A DNA stretch of 64,000 nucleotides from Oscillospiraceae bacterium (GCA_017456105.1 JAFTKA010000010.1:124001-188000); one strand, 5' to 3'. Counted from the first letter of the stretch, positions 9,051 through 18,032 are shown. The notes: generated by a model not told the origin, from the sequence alone. Numbers and translations are program-made.

Positions 9051-9772
9051 AGGATCTCCTCCTTCCGCATCACAGGGCCTTCCTTGCAGATCCGCTTGTA
9101 GCCGGTGAGGGTCTTGCAGGAGCAGCCCATGCAGGCACCAAAGCCACAGCCCATACGCTTTTCAAAGCTCATCTGGCCGGAGCTTACGCTTGCTTTATAC
9201 ACGGCCTTCAGCATAGGCTCCGGGCCGCAGGTGTAAAAATATGTGTAGTCGATATTTTTCAGGGCATCGGTTACAAAGCCTTTTGTGCCGTAAGAACCGT
9301 CCACGGTGGTTACGGTTACCTCCGCACCCAGGGCCTTGAACTCATTCTCGTAGAACACTTCACCTTCGGTGTTGAAGCCCAGGATCACGGAAACCTTTTT
9401 CCCCTGTGCGATCAGTTTTTTTGCCAGCAGATACATGGGCGGAACACCCACACCGCCGCCCAGCAGTACCGGGCGATCACCGGAAAGGTCCAGATCATAA
9501 CCGTTACCAAGACCTGTCAGAACGTCCAGCTTTCCTTCCTGCATGCGGCTCATCTGCTCTGTGCCCTTGCCCACCACCTTGTAGATGATGGTCAGGGTAT
9601 CATCACTTACATCACACACGGAAATGGGACGCCGCAGGAACAGCCCGTCCAAAAGGATATTCACAAACTGCCCGGGGGCGGTGATAGCCGACACATCGCC
9701 CTTTAAGACCATACGGTAAACGGAGTCCGTCAGGGCAGTATTTTCGATGATCTCAAAGATTCCCTGTTTCAT
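9038..9772 (-). CDS. pyrK: Dihydroorotate dehydrogenase electron-transfer subunit PyrK
   Basis: PyrK carries FAD and a [2Fe-2S] cluster and passes electrons from PyrD to NAD+. The 244-residue protein has the ferredoxin-reductase FAD motif LRRPISVCD, the pyridine-nucleotide motif GGGVGVPPMYLLAKKL, and the C-terminal cluster motif MGCGFGACMGCSCKTL with a later Cys. The second of two close ATGs (9772) is better placed relative to AAAGGA. It starts 10 bases after carB. Confidence 0.94.
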   Translation of the reverse strand: MKQGIFEIIENTALTDSVYRMVLKGDVSAITAPGQFVNILLDGLFLRRPISVCDVSDDTLTIIYKVVGKGTEQMSRMQEGKLDVLTGLGNGYDLDLSGDRPVLLGGGVGVPPMYLLAKKLIAQGKKVSVILGFNTEGEVFYENEFKALGAEVTVTTVDGSYGTKGFVTDALKNIDYTYFYTCGPEPMLKAVYKASVSSGQMSFEKRMGCGFGACMGCSCKTLTGYKRICKEGPVMRKEEILWED

Positions 9773-9782
9773 AAGCATTCCT

Positions 9783-12700
9783 TTACGAGTCGATGGTAGA
9801 AATGGTCAGCGTGGTCTCTTCCAGAACGTCCAAAAGCACATTTACGGTATCCAGTGCCGTAAAGATGGTAACGTTGTTCTCCGTAGCCAGTGCACGAATG
9901 TGGTGGCCATCGTTCTCAGAGCCATCAGAGCCGGGATCCTTGGTGTTCAGCACGTAGGCAATATGACCCTGCCGCAGAGCATCGGGGATCTCCTCACTGC
10001 CCTCGCTGATCTTCTTAAGAACATGCGTGCGAATACCGTTGGCCTTCAAAAACTTTGCTGTACCGCTTGTCGCCTGAATGTTAAAGCCCAGGTTATAGAA
10101 CCGACGGATCAGAGGCAGAGCCTCCTCCTTGTCCTTATCGGCAATGGTAGCAAAAACAGTACCGTAGTTCTGCAGATGCATGCCGGAGGCCTGCAGGGCC
10201 TTAAACAGGGCTCTGTTCAGCTTATCGTCATAGCCGATGGCTTCGCCGGTGGACTTCATTTCCGGGGACAGATAGGCGTCAAGACCCCGGAGCTTATTGA
10301 AGGAGAACACCGGCACTTTCACGTACCAACGCTTCTTCTCGTCGGGGTAAATATCAAAGATACCCTGCTCCTTCAGGCTCTTGCCCAGGATAACCTCGGT
10401 AGCAATATCCGCCAAAGAGTAGCCGGTAGCCTTGCTGAGGAAGGGTACGGTACGGGAAGAACGAGGGTTCACCTCGATAATGAACACATTTTCGTCCTTA
10501 TCCACGATGAACTGGATATTGTAAAGACCCACAATGCCGATGCCCAGACCCAGCTTCTTGGCATACTGCAAAATCGTACCCTTGACCTTGTCGGAAATGG
10601 AGAAGGGCGGATATACGCTGATGGAGTCGCCGGAGTGGACACCGGTTCGCTCCACCAGCTCCATAATACCGGGAACAAATACGTTGATGCCGTCGCAGAT
10701 GGCGTCAACCTCCACCTCACGGCCTTCCAGATACTTGTCGACCAAAACAGGCTTGTCCTCGTCGATCTCAACAGCGGTCTTCAGATAATGCCGCAGCTGA
10801 TCCTCGTTTGCCACGATCTGCATAGCACGGCCGCCCAGCACGAAGGAAGGACGCACCAGCACAGGATAGCCGATCTCCGCAGCGGCGGCAATACCGTCCT
10901 CCAGCTTGGTAACGGCACGGCCCTTGGCCCGGGGGATATTCAGCTCATTGAGCAGATTCTCAAAAGCGTTTCTGTCCTCTGCACGGTCGATAGCTTGGCA
11001 GTCCGTGCCGATGATCTTCACGCCCCGATCAAAGAGGGGCTGAGCCAGGTTGATGGCGGTCTGTCCGCCCAGAGAAGCAATGACGCCCTCGGGCTTTTCA
11101 AACTCGATGATATTCATCACGTCTTCGGGGGTCAGGGGCTCAAAGTACAGCTTATCGGCTGTAGTGTAGTCGGTAGACACCGTCTCTGGGTTGTTGTTGA
11201 TGATAATGGCCTCGTAGCCGGAGTTCTTGATGGTCATAACCGCGTGGACCGTGGAGTAGTCAAACTCCACGCCCTGTCCGATACGGATCGGGCCTGCACC
11301 CAGCACCACGATCTTTTTCTTTTCGGTCAGCTTGGAAGCATTTTCGCCGGTGTAAGAGGAATAGAAGTAAGGAATATACGCTCCTGTATGGCAGGTATCC
11401 ACCATTTTGAAGGACGGGAACAGATTGTTCTGCTTTCGCAGATCATACACGTCCATTTCAGAGCATTTCCACATGCGGGCGATATACTTATCACTGAAGC
11501 CCATCTTCTTGGCATCGGTCAAAGCCTTCACGTCTTTTACCTTCACACGCAAGGTCTCTTCCATGTCAATGATGTTGCGGATCGCCTCCAGGAAGAAGGG
11601 GGTGATCTGCGTAACCTCGTGGATCTTCTCAACAGTTACACCGTGGTACAGAAGCTCTGCAATCGCAAAGATATTGTCGGACCGGAACTGGGTGATGTAC
11701 TCAAGCAATTCCTCCACAGACATATTGTCAAACTTGGCGTGGTAGATGTGATTGACACCGACCTCCAGAGAACGGATACCCTTCAAAAGAGCCTCCTCCA
11801 CATTGGAGCCGATACCCATGACCTCGCCGGTGGCCTTCATCTGTGTACCCAAAAGGTTGGAAGCACCGGTAAACTTATCGAAGGGGAAACGGGGCAGCTT
11901 GGCGATCACATAGTCAAGCTTGGGCTCGAAAGCGGCGTTGGTGTTGGCGATCTTGATGTCCTCCAAAGCCATGCCCAAGGCGATCTTGGCAGTTACCCGG
12001 GCGATGGGATAGCCGGAAGCCTTGGAAGCCAGAGCAGAAGAACGGGAAACTCTGGGATTGACCTCGATCAGATAGTACTCAGAGGTATGGGGGTTTAAAG
12101 CAAACTGTACATTACAGCCGCCCTCGATCTTCAGTTCCCGAATGATCTTAATGGCAGAGTCGTTGAGCATCTTCTCGTCTTCGGGGCTCAAGGTCATAAT
12201 GGGAGCCACCACGATGGAGTCGCCGGTGTGAACGCCCACGGGGTCGATATTTTCCATACCGCAGATGGTAATGGCGTGGTCATTGCTGTCCCGCATGACC
12301 TCGAACTCGATCTCCTTATAGCCCTTGACGGACTTTTCGATCAGCACCTGATGAACAGGAGACAGCTTGAAGGCATTCAGGCCGATCTCGATCAGCTCTT
12401 CCTGGTTATAGGCAAAGCCGCCGCCTGTACCGCCCAGGGTAAAGGCAGGACGCAGAACAACAGGATAGCCGATCCGCTCAGCTGCGGCTTTGGCTTCCTC
12501 GATGGAATAGGTGATCTCAGAGGGAATGACCGGCTCACCGATAGCCTGGCACATTTCTTTGAACAGTTCTCTGTCCTCAGCCCGCTCGATGGAAGCGGAG
12601 CTTGTACCCAGCAGCTCTACACCGCACTCCTTCAGAACGCCCTTCTTCTCCAGCTGCATGGCAAGGTTCAGGCCGGTCTGACCGCCGAGGCCGGGAACGA

Positions 12701-12956
12701 TAGCGTCGGGACGCTCATAACGGAGGATCTTGGCCATGTACTCCAAGGTCAGGGGCTCCATATAGACCTTATCGGCGATGACCGTATCAGTCATAATGGT
12801 AGCAGGGTTGGAGTTACACAGAACCACCTCATAGCCCTCTTCCTTCAGTGCCAGGCAAGCCTGTGTGCCTGCATAGTCAAACTCGGCGGCCTGGCCGATA
12901 ACGATGGGGCCGGAGCCGATGATCAGTACTTTTTTAATGTCCGTTCTTTTTGCCAT
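9783..12956 (-). CDS. carB: Carbamoyl-phosphate synthase large subunit CarB
   Basis: The 1057-residue protein makes carbamoyl phosphate from bicarbonate, ammonia and two ATP. It shows the duplicated ATP-grasp halves, each with a KVLIIGSGPIVIGQAAEFDY-type start (residues 9-28 and about 550), RPAFTLGGTGGG and RPSFVLGGRAM loops, and a C-terminal methylglyoxal-synthase-like regulatory domain from about residue 930. The length is full. The small glutaminase subunit gene carA is not next to it or elsewhere in the window. It lies between pyrC and pyrK. Confidence 0.97.
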   Translation of the reverse strand: MAKRTDIKKVLIIGSGPIVIGQAAEFDYAGTQACLALKEEGYEVVLCNSNPATIMTDTVIADKVYMEPLTLEYMAKILRYERPDAIVPGLGGQTGLNLAMQLEKKGVLKECGVELLGTSSASIERAEDRELFKEMCQAIGEPVIPSEITYSIEEAKAAAERIGYPVVLRPAFTLGGTGGGFAYNQEELIEIGLNAFKLSPVHQVLIEKSVKGYKEIEFEVMRDSNDHAITICGMENIDPVGVHTGDSIVVAPIMTLSPEDEKMLNDSAIKIIRELKIEGGCNVQFALNPHTSEYYLIEVNPRVSRSSALASKASGYPIARVTAKIALGMALEDIKIANTNAAFEPKLDYVIAKLPRFPFDKFTGASNLLGTQMKATGEVMGIGSNVEEALLKGIRSLEVGVNHIYHAKFDNMSVEELLEYITQFRSDNIFAIAELLYHGVTVEKIHEVTQITPFFLEAIRNIIDMEETLRVKVKDVKALTDAKKMGFSDKYIARMWKCSEMDVYDLRKQNNLFPSFKMVDTCHTGAYIPYFYSSYTGENASKLTEKKKIVVLGAGPIRIGQGVEFDYSTVHAVMTIKNSGYEAIIINNNPETVSTDYTTADKLYFEPLTPEDVMNIIEFEKPEGVIASLGGQTAINLAQPLFDRGVKIIGTDCQAIDRAEDRNAFENLLNELNIPRAKGRAVTKLEDGIAAAAEIGYPVLVRPSFVLGGRAMQIVANEDQLRHYLKTAVEIDEDKPVLVDKYLEGREVEVDAICDGINVFVPGIMELVERTGVHSGDSISVYPPFSISDKVKGTILQYAKKLGLGIGIVGLYNIQFIVDKDENVFIIEVNPRSSRTVPFLSKATGYSLADIATEVILGKSLKEQGIFDIYPDEKKRWYVKVPVFSFNKLRGLDAYLSPEMKSTGEAIGYDDKLNRALFKALQASGMHLQNYGTVFATIADKDKEEALPLIRRFYNLGFNIQATSGTAKFLKANGIRTHVLKKISEGSEEIPDALRQGHIAYVLNTKDPGSDGSENDGHHIRALATENNVTIFTALDTVNVLLDVLEETTLTISTIDS

Positions 12957-12959
12957 TTC

Positions 12960-14174
12960 TTAATCCTCCTGTTTCCGATACACAACATTTCCGTTACAAA
13001 CCGTTGCATGGCATACGCCCTGCAAGTGCCACCCGGTAAAGGGGGTGGCTTTACCCATGGACAGGAACTTGTCCGGGTTAACGGTAAATTCTTCTTCTAA
13101 ATTCCAAACCGTAAAGTCGTTCCCCAAAGGGATTCCGAAGCGTTTACGGGGATTTTCGGTCAGTAATGCGATGAGCTTTTCCAGGCTGATCACACCGGTT
13201 TTCACAAGGTGGGTGTACAGCACCGGGAAGGCCGTTTCCAAACCCACGATTCCAAAGCTGCTGCCGGCCAGACCTTTGCTCTTCTCTTCCAAGCTGTGGG
13301 GTGCGTGGTCCGTGGCGATCATATCGATGGTGCCGTCCTTGATGCCTTCGATCAAAGCCAGTCGATCCTCTTTGCCACGCAGGGGCGGATTCATTTTGAA
13401 TCTTCCGTCCTCCTGTAGATCCCTGTCGTCCATCACCAGGTAGTGAGGACCTGTCTCGCAGGTAACGTCCACTCCCCTTTTCTTCGCTTCCCGAATCAGC
13501 TCCACGGTTTCTTTTGCGGAAATGTGGCAGACGTGGTATTTGCAACCCGTCTCCTCTGCCAGCTTCAGATCCCGTGCTACCTGTGCATACTCGCTTTCGC
13601 TGCAAATGCCCTTGTGGCCGTGAGCCTTGGCGTACTCTCCATCGTGGATATAGCCGCCGTGAAGCAGGCTGTTGACCTCGCAGTGGGCGACCACCATTTT
13701 CCCAAGTGCCTTGGCTCTTAGCATCGCCTGACGCATCATATCGTCGCTTTGGACACCTCTGCCGTCATCGGAGAAGGCGATCACATCGGGTGCCATACCC
13801 TCCAGATCAGCCAATTCCTCACCCTTTTCCCCTACCGTAATCGCACCGTAGGGATAAACGTGGATCAGGTTTGCTTCTTCAATCAGCCGTAATTGCTGAT
13901 GTAGATGCTCCTTACTGTCCGGCACAGGGTTCAGGTTCGGCATGGTACACACCGCCGTATATCCTCCCGCTGCTGCTGCCCGGCTTCCCGACAAAATGGT
14001 CTCTTTATAAGAAAAACCCGGCTCACGGAAATGCACATGCACATCACAAAAGCCGGGAAAAACAACATATTCACCATCACAAGAGGAAAACAAATCCTCC
14101 ATCAAAGGAGCACCGGAAAAAACAGTATCACTGACGTAGCCGACGGATTTCAGCTTCATGTTCTTGCCCATCAT
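12960..14174 (-). CDS. pyrC: Dihydroorotase PyrC (class I)
   Basis: Dihydroorotase cyclises carbamoyl-aspartate to dihydroorotate. The 404-residue amidohydrolase has the metal motif DVHVHFREPG at about residue 46, a MPNLNPVPDS segment, VVAHCE, YHVCHISAKETVE and ATDHAPHSLEEK, which together supply the expected metal and catalytic residues. The first of two adjacent ATGs (14174) follows GGGAGG by 9 bases. It is the promoter-proximal gene of the pyr operon and is followed by carB after 3 bases. Confidence 0.95.
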   Translation of the reverse strand: MMGKNMKLKSVGYVSDTVFSGAPLMEDLFSSCDGEYVVFPGFCDVHVHFREPGFSYKETILSGSRAAAAGGYTAVCTMPNLNPVPDSKEHLHQQLRLIEEANLIHVYPYGAITVGEKGEELADLEGMAPDVIAFSDDGRGVQSDDMMRQAMLRAKALGKMVVAHCEVNSLLHGGYIHDGEYAKAHGHKGICSESEYAQVARDLKLAEETGCKYHVCHISAKETVELIREAKKRGVDVTCETGPHYLVMDDRDLQEDGRFKMNPPLRGKEDRLALIEGIKDGTIDMIATDHAPHSLEEKSKGLAGSSFGIVGLETAFPVLYTHLVKTGVISLEKLIALLTENPRKRFGIPLGNDFTVWNLEEEFTVNPDKFLSMGKATPFTGWHLQGVCHATVCNGNVVYRKQED

Positions 14175-14209
14175 GATCGTTTCCTCCCGTTTCAAATCTT
14201 ATCCGTTAA

Positions 14210-14238
14210 ATCATATCATGACAGGCGATTTTTGTCAA
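14210..14238 (-). promoter_or_regulatory. Sigma-A promoter of the pyrimidine operon
   Basis: TTGACA (complement 14233-14238), a 17-base spacer and TATGAT (complement 14210-14215). The promoter lies inside the last codons of the upstream peptidase gene. The leader to pyrC is only about 30 bases, too short for a PyrR attenuator. Confidence 0.8.
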
Positions 14239-15181
14239 ATAGAAAATTGTCCAAATCCAGGTCCTTATAGGGGTACTTTCTTTGCCATTTTCCATCAATT
14301 TTTTGAGTGCTGCTCCGATGACTGTTCAGAAGCCTTACGATATCATACACATCGATCCAGATCTCGCTTAAGCATTCTTTCTGACTTTCATCAAATACCA
14401 GCTGCAGGCCAAAGTGCAAATGGACGGTTTCGATGTTGTTGACATTTTCTTTATCCGAGTAACCCGTCCTGCCCATAAAGCCGATCAGGTCCCCCGCCTG
14501 CACGATATCGCCCTCCTGCAAGCCATCGGCAAAGGGGTGGTCTTTTTGCAGATGGGCATAATAGTAATACCGTTTAGAATCAAAGGAGCGAATCCCCACA
14601 CGCCAGCCGCCGTAGCGATTCCAGCCCAGAGCCTCGATAACGCCGCCTTCCACAGCGACGATGGGTGTTCCAAGGCCGCCCATCAGATCGTTACCCAAAT
14701 GCTTTCGTTTGAAACCGAAAGACCGACCCATACCGAAATCCGAGCAGTGGCTGTAGCCATAGCCTGCTGCGATGGGAGAAAATGCCTTCAAGCCGTATGT
14801 GGGCTTCCACTGACCGTCCACCTCAATGGCGTAAGCCCCCAAAAGGCCGCCCAGAGCCGCATCAAAGGATTCGTGATAATAATCGTAGTATTTACTAAGC
14901 TCCCCCACCAGCTCCCGGGGAGAGCGATCCTGCTCCAAATCTTTCGCCGCCTTTTTCACCGACGCAAGGCCGCATTTTCCTCCGGTGCGGCAGGCCGCCA
15001 CCGACAGAATATCGATCCAATCCAAATGCTTTTCCTGCTGTGCCGTGGCAATATCCCTGTCCATAGCAAAGCTTAGCGACTCATAAGGCACTTTGAAATC
15101 CACCCATTTGATGGGCTCTGCCCGGGCCGGGATCACCGGGATCAAGAAAAGTGCCAGCATAAAACAAATCCACCGCTTCAC
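14216..15181 (-). CDS. Secreted M23 (LytM-type) metallopeptidase
   Basis: The 321-residue protein begins with a signal peptide (KRWICFMLALFLIPVIPARA) and ends with an M23 zinc peptidase domain. The zinc ligands are visible as KHLGNDLMG (H-x3-D) and VHLHFGLQL (H-x-H). Such enzymes cut peptide cross-links in peptidoglycan, often in sporulation or cell separation. The central 120 residues, with WPTYGL-like and GYGYSHCSDFGMGRSFGFKR segments, resemble the clostridial peptidases of this type but I cannot assign a named protein. It is the last gene before the pyr promoter, which is embedded in its 3' end. Confidence 0.85.
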   Translation of the reverse strand: MKRWICFMLALFLIPVIPARAEPIKWVDFKVPYESLSFAMDRDIATAQQEKHLDWIDILSVAACRTGGKCGLASVKKAAKDLEQDRSPRELVGELSKYYDYYHESFDAALGGLLGAYAIEVDGQWKPTYGLKAFSPIAAGYGYSHCSDFGMGRSFGFKRKHLGNDLMGGLGTPIVAVEGGVIEALGWNRYGGWRVGIRSFDSKRYYYYAHLQKDHPFADGLQEGDIVQAGDLIGFMGRTGYSDKENVNNIETVHLHFGLQLVFDESQKECLSEIWIDVYDIVRLLNSHRSSTQKIDGKWQRKYPYKDLDLDNFLFDKNRLS

Positions 15182-15233
15182 ACTCTCACCTCAAGGCTAT
15201 AATGTGAAACGGCAGATAAAGTATACGATGTAA

Positions 15234-16196
15234 TTATTGGAGATCGTTTTTAATGCCCTTGGCGATCCGGTAAACGTCCTCCATAGAACCGATGGTGGAA
15301 ATCTGTGCCTTGTAATAGTTACTGTGAGCAACGCCCCGCAAATACCATGCAAAATGTTTTCTTGCCTCCAGGCAGGCAATATGCTCACCCTTATCTTCCA
15401 AGGCAAGTTCGATCTGCCCCACGGCCATATCCACCCGCTGAGCAAGTACAGGCCGGACGTAGTCCTCCCCTTTTTGTGCGGCCTTAATTTCCGCAAATAC
15501 CCAGGGATCGCCAAAGGTAGCTCTTCCCACCATCAGACCGTCAGATCCGGTCCATTTCTGACATTTTAACGCCGATGCACCATCTGCAACATCGCCGTTG
15601 GCGATCACCGGCACAGAGCACTGTTCCTTCACCTTGGCGATCATATCCCAATCAGCAGTGCCGGAATAGAGCATGCTGCGTGTCCGCCCGTGAACAGTCA
15701 GCATCGCCGCACCGTTATCTTCCATACGGCGGGTAAAATCCAACACATTGATACTGCCCTTATCCCAACCAAGACGGCACTTCACCGTTACCGGCACAGA
15801 AACCGCTTTGCAAACCGCCGCCACGATCTGGCCTGCCAGCTCCGGGGTACGCATCAGACCGCAACCGTCGCCGCTGTTTGCGATCTTGGGCATGGGGCAG
15901 CCCATATTGATATCGATAAAATCGCAGTTTGATATCTCCAGAGCCAGCCTTGCTCCTTCTGCCATCACGTCGGGGTCATTGCCGAAAATCTGGGCACCAC
16001 AGATACTACCCTCATTTTTCTTAAGCAGTGCCGCGGTCTTTTTATCCTTGTAAATCAATGCCCGGGAGGACACCATCTCCGTAACGGTAATATCCGCACC
16101 GAGGCTGGCACAGACCGTCCGAAACGCCCAGTCTGTTACCCCGGCCATGGGGCCCAGCACCAAGGGATTATTCACTTCTATTGTTCCGATCCTCAT
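15234..16196 (-). CDS. dusB: tRNA-dihydrouridine synthase (DusB type)
   Basis: This 320-residue FMN enzyme reduces uridine to dihydrouridine in tRNA D-loops. It carries PMAGVTDWAFR near the start, the catalytic Cys in INMGCPMPKI (about residue 99), KCRLGWD, TVHGRTRSMLYSG and the FMN-phosphate motif ANGDVADG ... LMVGRATFGDPW. The start is the ATG at 16196; the longer frame would translate the upstream palindromic repeat. The gene is preceded by its own promoter and a structured leader. Confidence 0.92.
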   Translation of the reverse strand: MRIGTIEVNNPLVLGPMAGVTDWAFRTVCASLGADITVTEMVSSRALIYKDKKTAALLKKNEGSICGAQIFGNDPDVMAEGARLALEISNCDFIDINMGCPMPKIANSGDGCGLMRTPELAGQIVAAVCKAVSVPVTVKCRLGWDKGSINVLDFTRRMEDNGAAMLTVHGRTRSMLYSGTADWDMIAKVKEQCSVPVIANGDVADGASALKCQKWTGSDGLMVGRATFGDPWVFAEIKAAQKGEDYVRPVLAQRVDMAVGQIELALEDKGEHIACLEARKHFAWYLRGVAHSNYYKAQISTIGSMEDVYRIAKGIKNDLQ

Positions 16197-16231
16197 TGGT
16201 GCGTTTTCCTTTCTATGTTTCCGCCCTGACG

Positions 16232-16324
16232 AATTGAAAATTGAGAATTGAAAGTTGCGGTGTTTGCTAACGCAAATGATTTTAATCGTCCGCAAAGCGG
16301 ACACAATAATTTTCAATTTTCAAC
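16232..16324. repeat. Palindromic intergenic repeat in the dusB leader
   Basis: Outer arms TTGAAAATTG (16234-16243) and CAATTTTCAA (16314-16323) enclose two hairpins, TTTGC/GCAAA (16263-16276) and GTCCGC/GCGGAC (16288-16302). This MITE-like layout is typical of dispersed intergenic repeats in this bacterial group. It lies between the dusB promoter and start, so it is transcribed into the 5' UTR. Confidence 0.7.
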
Positions 16325-16325
16325 T

Positions 16326-16355
16326 ACTATAGCACAGTCAAAACAACGCTGTCAA
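16326..16355 (-). promoter_or_regulatory. Sigma-A promoter of dusB
   Basis: TTGACA (complement 16350-16355), an 18-base spacer and TATAGT (complement 16326-16331). It overlaps the 3' end of the small gene upstream. Confidence 0.7.
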
Positions 16356-16583
16356 CAGCCACACCCCGGCCGTAACCAACGCTCCCCCGCAGGCCCAAAC
16401 AGGCCCATAGAGGGATAATCTCTTCTTTTTCCGGCTACTGTGGAGTAACCCCTTGGCCTGCCGCAGCAGTTCTTCATCGGTAACCCCTACGGCCTTATCC
16501 TTTAATATGAAGATCGCCTGTTCAAACATATCAGGCTCCGGGGACTGCACCACGATCACCTGCCGGGAAATACCTTTTACCAT
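16338..16583 (-). CDS. Small membrane protein of unknown function
   Basis: The 81-residue protein starts MVKGISRQVIVVQSPEPDMF after a strong AAGGAGG ribosome site. Residues 1-50 are soluble and include VGVTDEELLRQAKGLL; a basic SSRKKKR patch is followed by one hydrophobic segment (about 58-80) at the C-terminus, suggesting a tail-anchored protein with its N-terminus inside. I have seen similar short ORFs in Clostridia but know no function. It follows the TtcA-like gene by 45 bases and is probably cotranscribed with it. Confidence 0.75.
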   Translation of the reverse strand: MVKGISRQVIVVQSPEPDMFEQAIFILKDKAVGVTDEELLRQAKGLLHSSRKKKRLSLYGPVWACGGALVTAGVWLLTALF

Positions 16584-16628
16584 CTTTTACCGCCTCCTTA
16601 ACAGGAGTATGCCCTTGGAAAAAGATGC

Positions 16629-17369
16629 TTATTCCTGATCCTTGGGGCGATTATACCGACCCTGAGGTCCCCACGCCGGCAGGGGCAGTCTTTGCATGGC
16701 ACCGAACACCCGCTCTTTTAAGTCCGGGTACTGCTGGGAAAGATCATAAATGAGCTTCTTGATCTCCTCCCGCTTGGTCTGCTTATCCACAGGGCAGCGG
16801 TTTTCGATCACCGGAAGCCTTTGCCGAAGAGCAAAATGATCCACAGTCTTCTCGTGAATGTAAAGCATGGGCCGGATCTGAATGATGCCGGTTCTGTCCA
16901 GATCCGTTACCGGCTGGAAACAGCTGAGCCGACCCTCGTACAGCAAAGACATCATAAATGTCTCCACCGCATCGTCATAATGATGTCCCAGAGCCAGTTT
17001 ATTGAGGCCCAGATCCAGTAGGGCCTGATTCAGAGCCCCCCGCCGCATTTTCGAACACATGGAGCAAGGGTTCTTCTCCTTGCGGTAGTCAAAAATAATG
17101 GGGCCGATCTCAGTCTTGATCAGATGATAAGGTACGTCCAGCTCCTTACAAAGCTTCGCAATGTCGCTATAGTCCATACCAAGACCCATATCAATGGTAA
17201 TGGCCTCCAGGGTAAAAGGACTGCTGTTATACTTTCTCAGCTCTGCCAAAAAGACCAACAGTGCCAGGGAATCCTTGCCGCCGGAAACACCCACACCGAT
17301 GCGGTCTCCGGGGACAATCATATTGTAGTCTTCCACGCACCGGCGAACCAGACCTATGAGCTTTTGCAT
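16629..17369 (-). CDS. TtcA/TilS-family tRNA sulfur or lysidine-type ATP-PPase
   Basis: The 246-residue protein contains the PP-loop SGGKDSLALLVFL (about residue 29), the pair CSMCSKMRRG typical of TtcA-like enzymes, and GHHYDDAVETFMM. TtcA thiolates C32 of tRNA using an iron-sulfur cluster; TtcA-like homologues in Firmicutes are annotated the same way, but the substrate here is unproven. The start at 17369 has GAGG 6 bases upstream; an ATG four codons earlier is less well placed. It is transcribed away from rplM. Confidence 0.8.
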   Translation of the reverse strand: MQKLIGLVRRCVEDYNMIVPGDRIGVGVSGGKDSLALLVFLAELRKYNSSPFTLEAITIDMGLGMDYSDIAKLCKELDVPYHLIKTEIGPIIFDYRKEKNPCSMCSKMRRGALNQALLDLGLNKLALGHHYDDAVETFMMSLLYEGRLSCFQPVTDLDRTGIIQIRPMLYIHEKTVDHFALRQRLPVIENRCPVDKQTKREEIKKLIYDLSQQYPDLKERVFGAMQRLPLPAWGPQGRYNRPKDQE

Positions 17370-17410
17370 AAAAAACCTCATTTCACGTAAAATCGAATAT
17401 TAGCAAATAT

Positions 17411-17450
17411 GAGCATTTAAGAGCATTTCAGAGAATTTGAGAGGTAATCT
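17411..17450. repeat. Four tandem 10-bp imperfect repeats upstream of rplM
   Basis: Consecutive blocks gagcatttaa, gagcatttca, gagaatttga and gaggtaatct repeat with exactly 10-base spacing, about 30-70 bases upstream of the rplM -35. This is helical periodicity, so they could bend DNA or bind a protein. No function is known. Confidence 0.45.
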
Positions 17451-17480
17451 CGGTTTTTATAAAAATTCTTCAAAAATTGG

Positions 17481-17509
17481 TTGACATTTGAAATTCCTTA
17501 TACTATAAT
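17481..17509 (+). promoter_or_regulatory. Sigma-A promoter of rplM-rpsI
   Basis: TTGACA at 17481-17486, a 17-base spacer and TATAAT at 17504-17509 give a full consensus match. The roughly 70-base leader contains a small GCAG/CTGC hairpin (17523-17538) that could be an L13-type autoregulatory leader; I cannot confirm it. Confidence 0.88.
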
Positions 17510-17585
17510 GCTCAAGCGACTTGCAGTTATTGTACTGCCTGTAAAGAAATTTGTCAAAATATTTTACCTATTGGAGGAACGCATA

Positions 17586-18017
17586 ATGTCCACTACTCTG
17601 GCTAAGCTTGAGACCGTAGAGCGTAAGTGGCTGATCGTTGATGCAGCCGGCAAGCCTCTGGGTCGCACCGCTGTTACCGTAGCCAACCTGCTGCGGGGCA
17701 AGCACAAGACCACTTTTACTCCCAACGTTGACTGTGGCGACTACGTCATCGTCATCAACACCGACAAGGCAATCCTGACCGGCAAGAAGCTGGATCAGAA
17801 GACCTACTACCGTGTATCCGGCTGGATCGGCGGCCTGAAGGAAACCAAGGCTCGCGTAATGATGGAGAACCGCTCCGATTACGCAATGGAGCTGGCTGTT
17901 AAGGGTATGCTGCCCAAGAACACTCTGGGCCGTCATTGCCTGAGCCGCCTGCACGTGTTCAAGGGTGCTGAGCATAACCACGCAGCTCAGCAGCCGGTCG
18001 CCTGGACTCTGGACTAA
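17586..18017 (+). CDS. rplM: 50S ribosomal protein L13
   Basis: This 143-residue protein is an early-assembling large-subunit protein. It shows the expected RKWLIVDAAGKPLGR N-terminus, TPNVDCGDYVIVIN, and the C-terminal KGMLPKNTLGRHCLSRLHVF with H-x2-QQP after it. The ATG at 17586 follows GGAGG; the longer frame reads the promoter and leader. rpsI follows after 15 bases, the universal L13-S9 pair. Confidence 0.97.
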   Translation: MSTTLAKLETVERKWLIVDAAGKPLGRTAVTVANLLRGKHKTTFTPNVDCGDYVIVINTDKAILTGKKLDQKTYYRVSGWIGGLKETKARVMMENRSDYAMELAVKGMLPKNTLGRHCLSRLHVFKGAEHNHAAQQPVAWTLD

Positions 18018-18032
18018 TGGAGGTAACTGATT

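Noticed and set aside
9747..12098. 783-codon open frame on the plus strand opposite carB
   Set aside because: It is the antisense shadow of carB, has a His/Leu/Gly-rich composition typical of mirrored GC-rich genes, no ribosome site and no recognisable domain.
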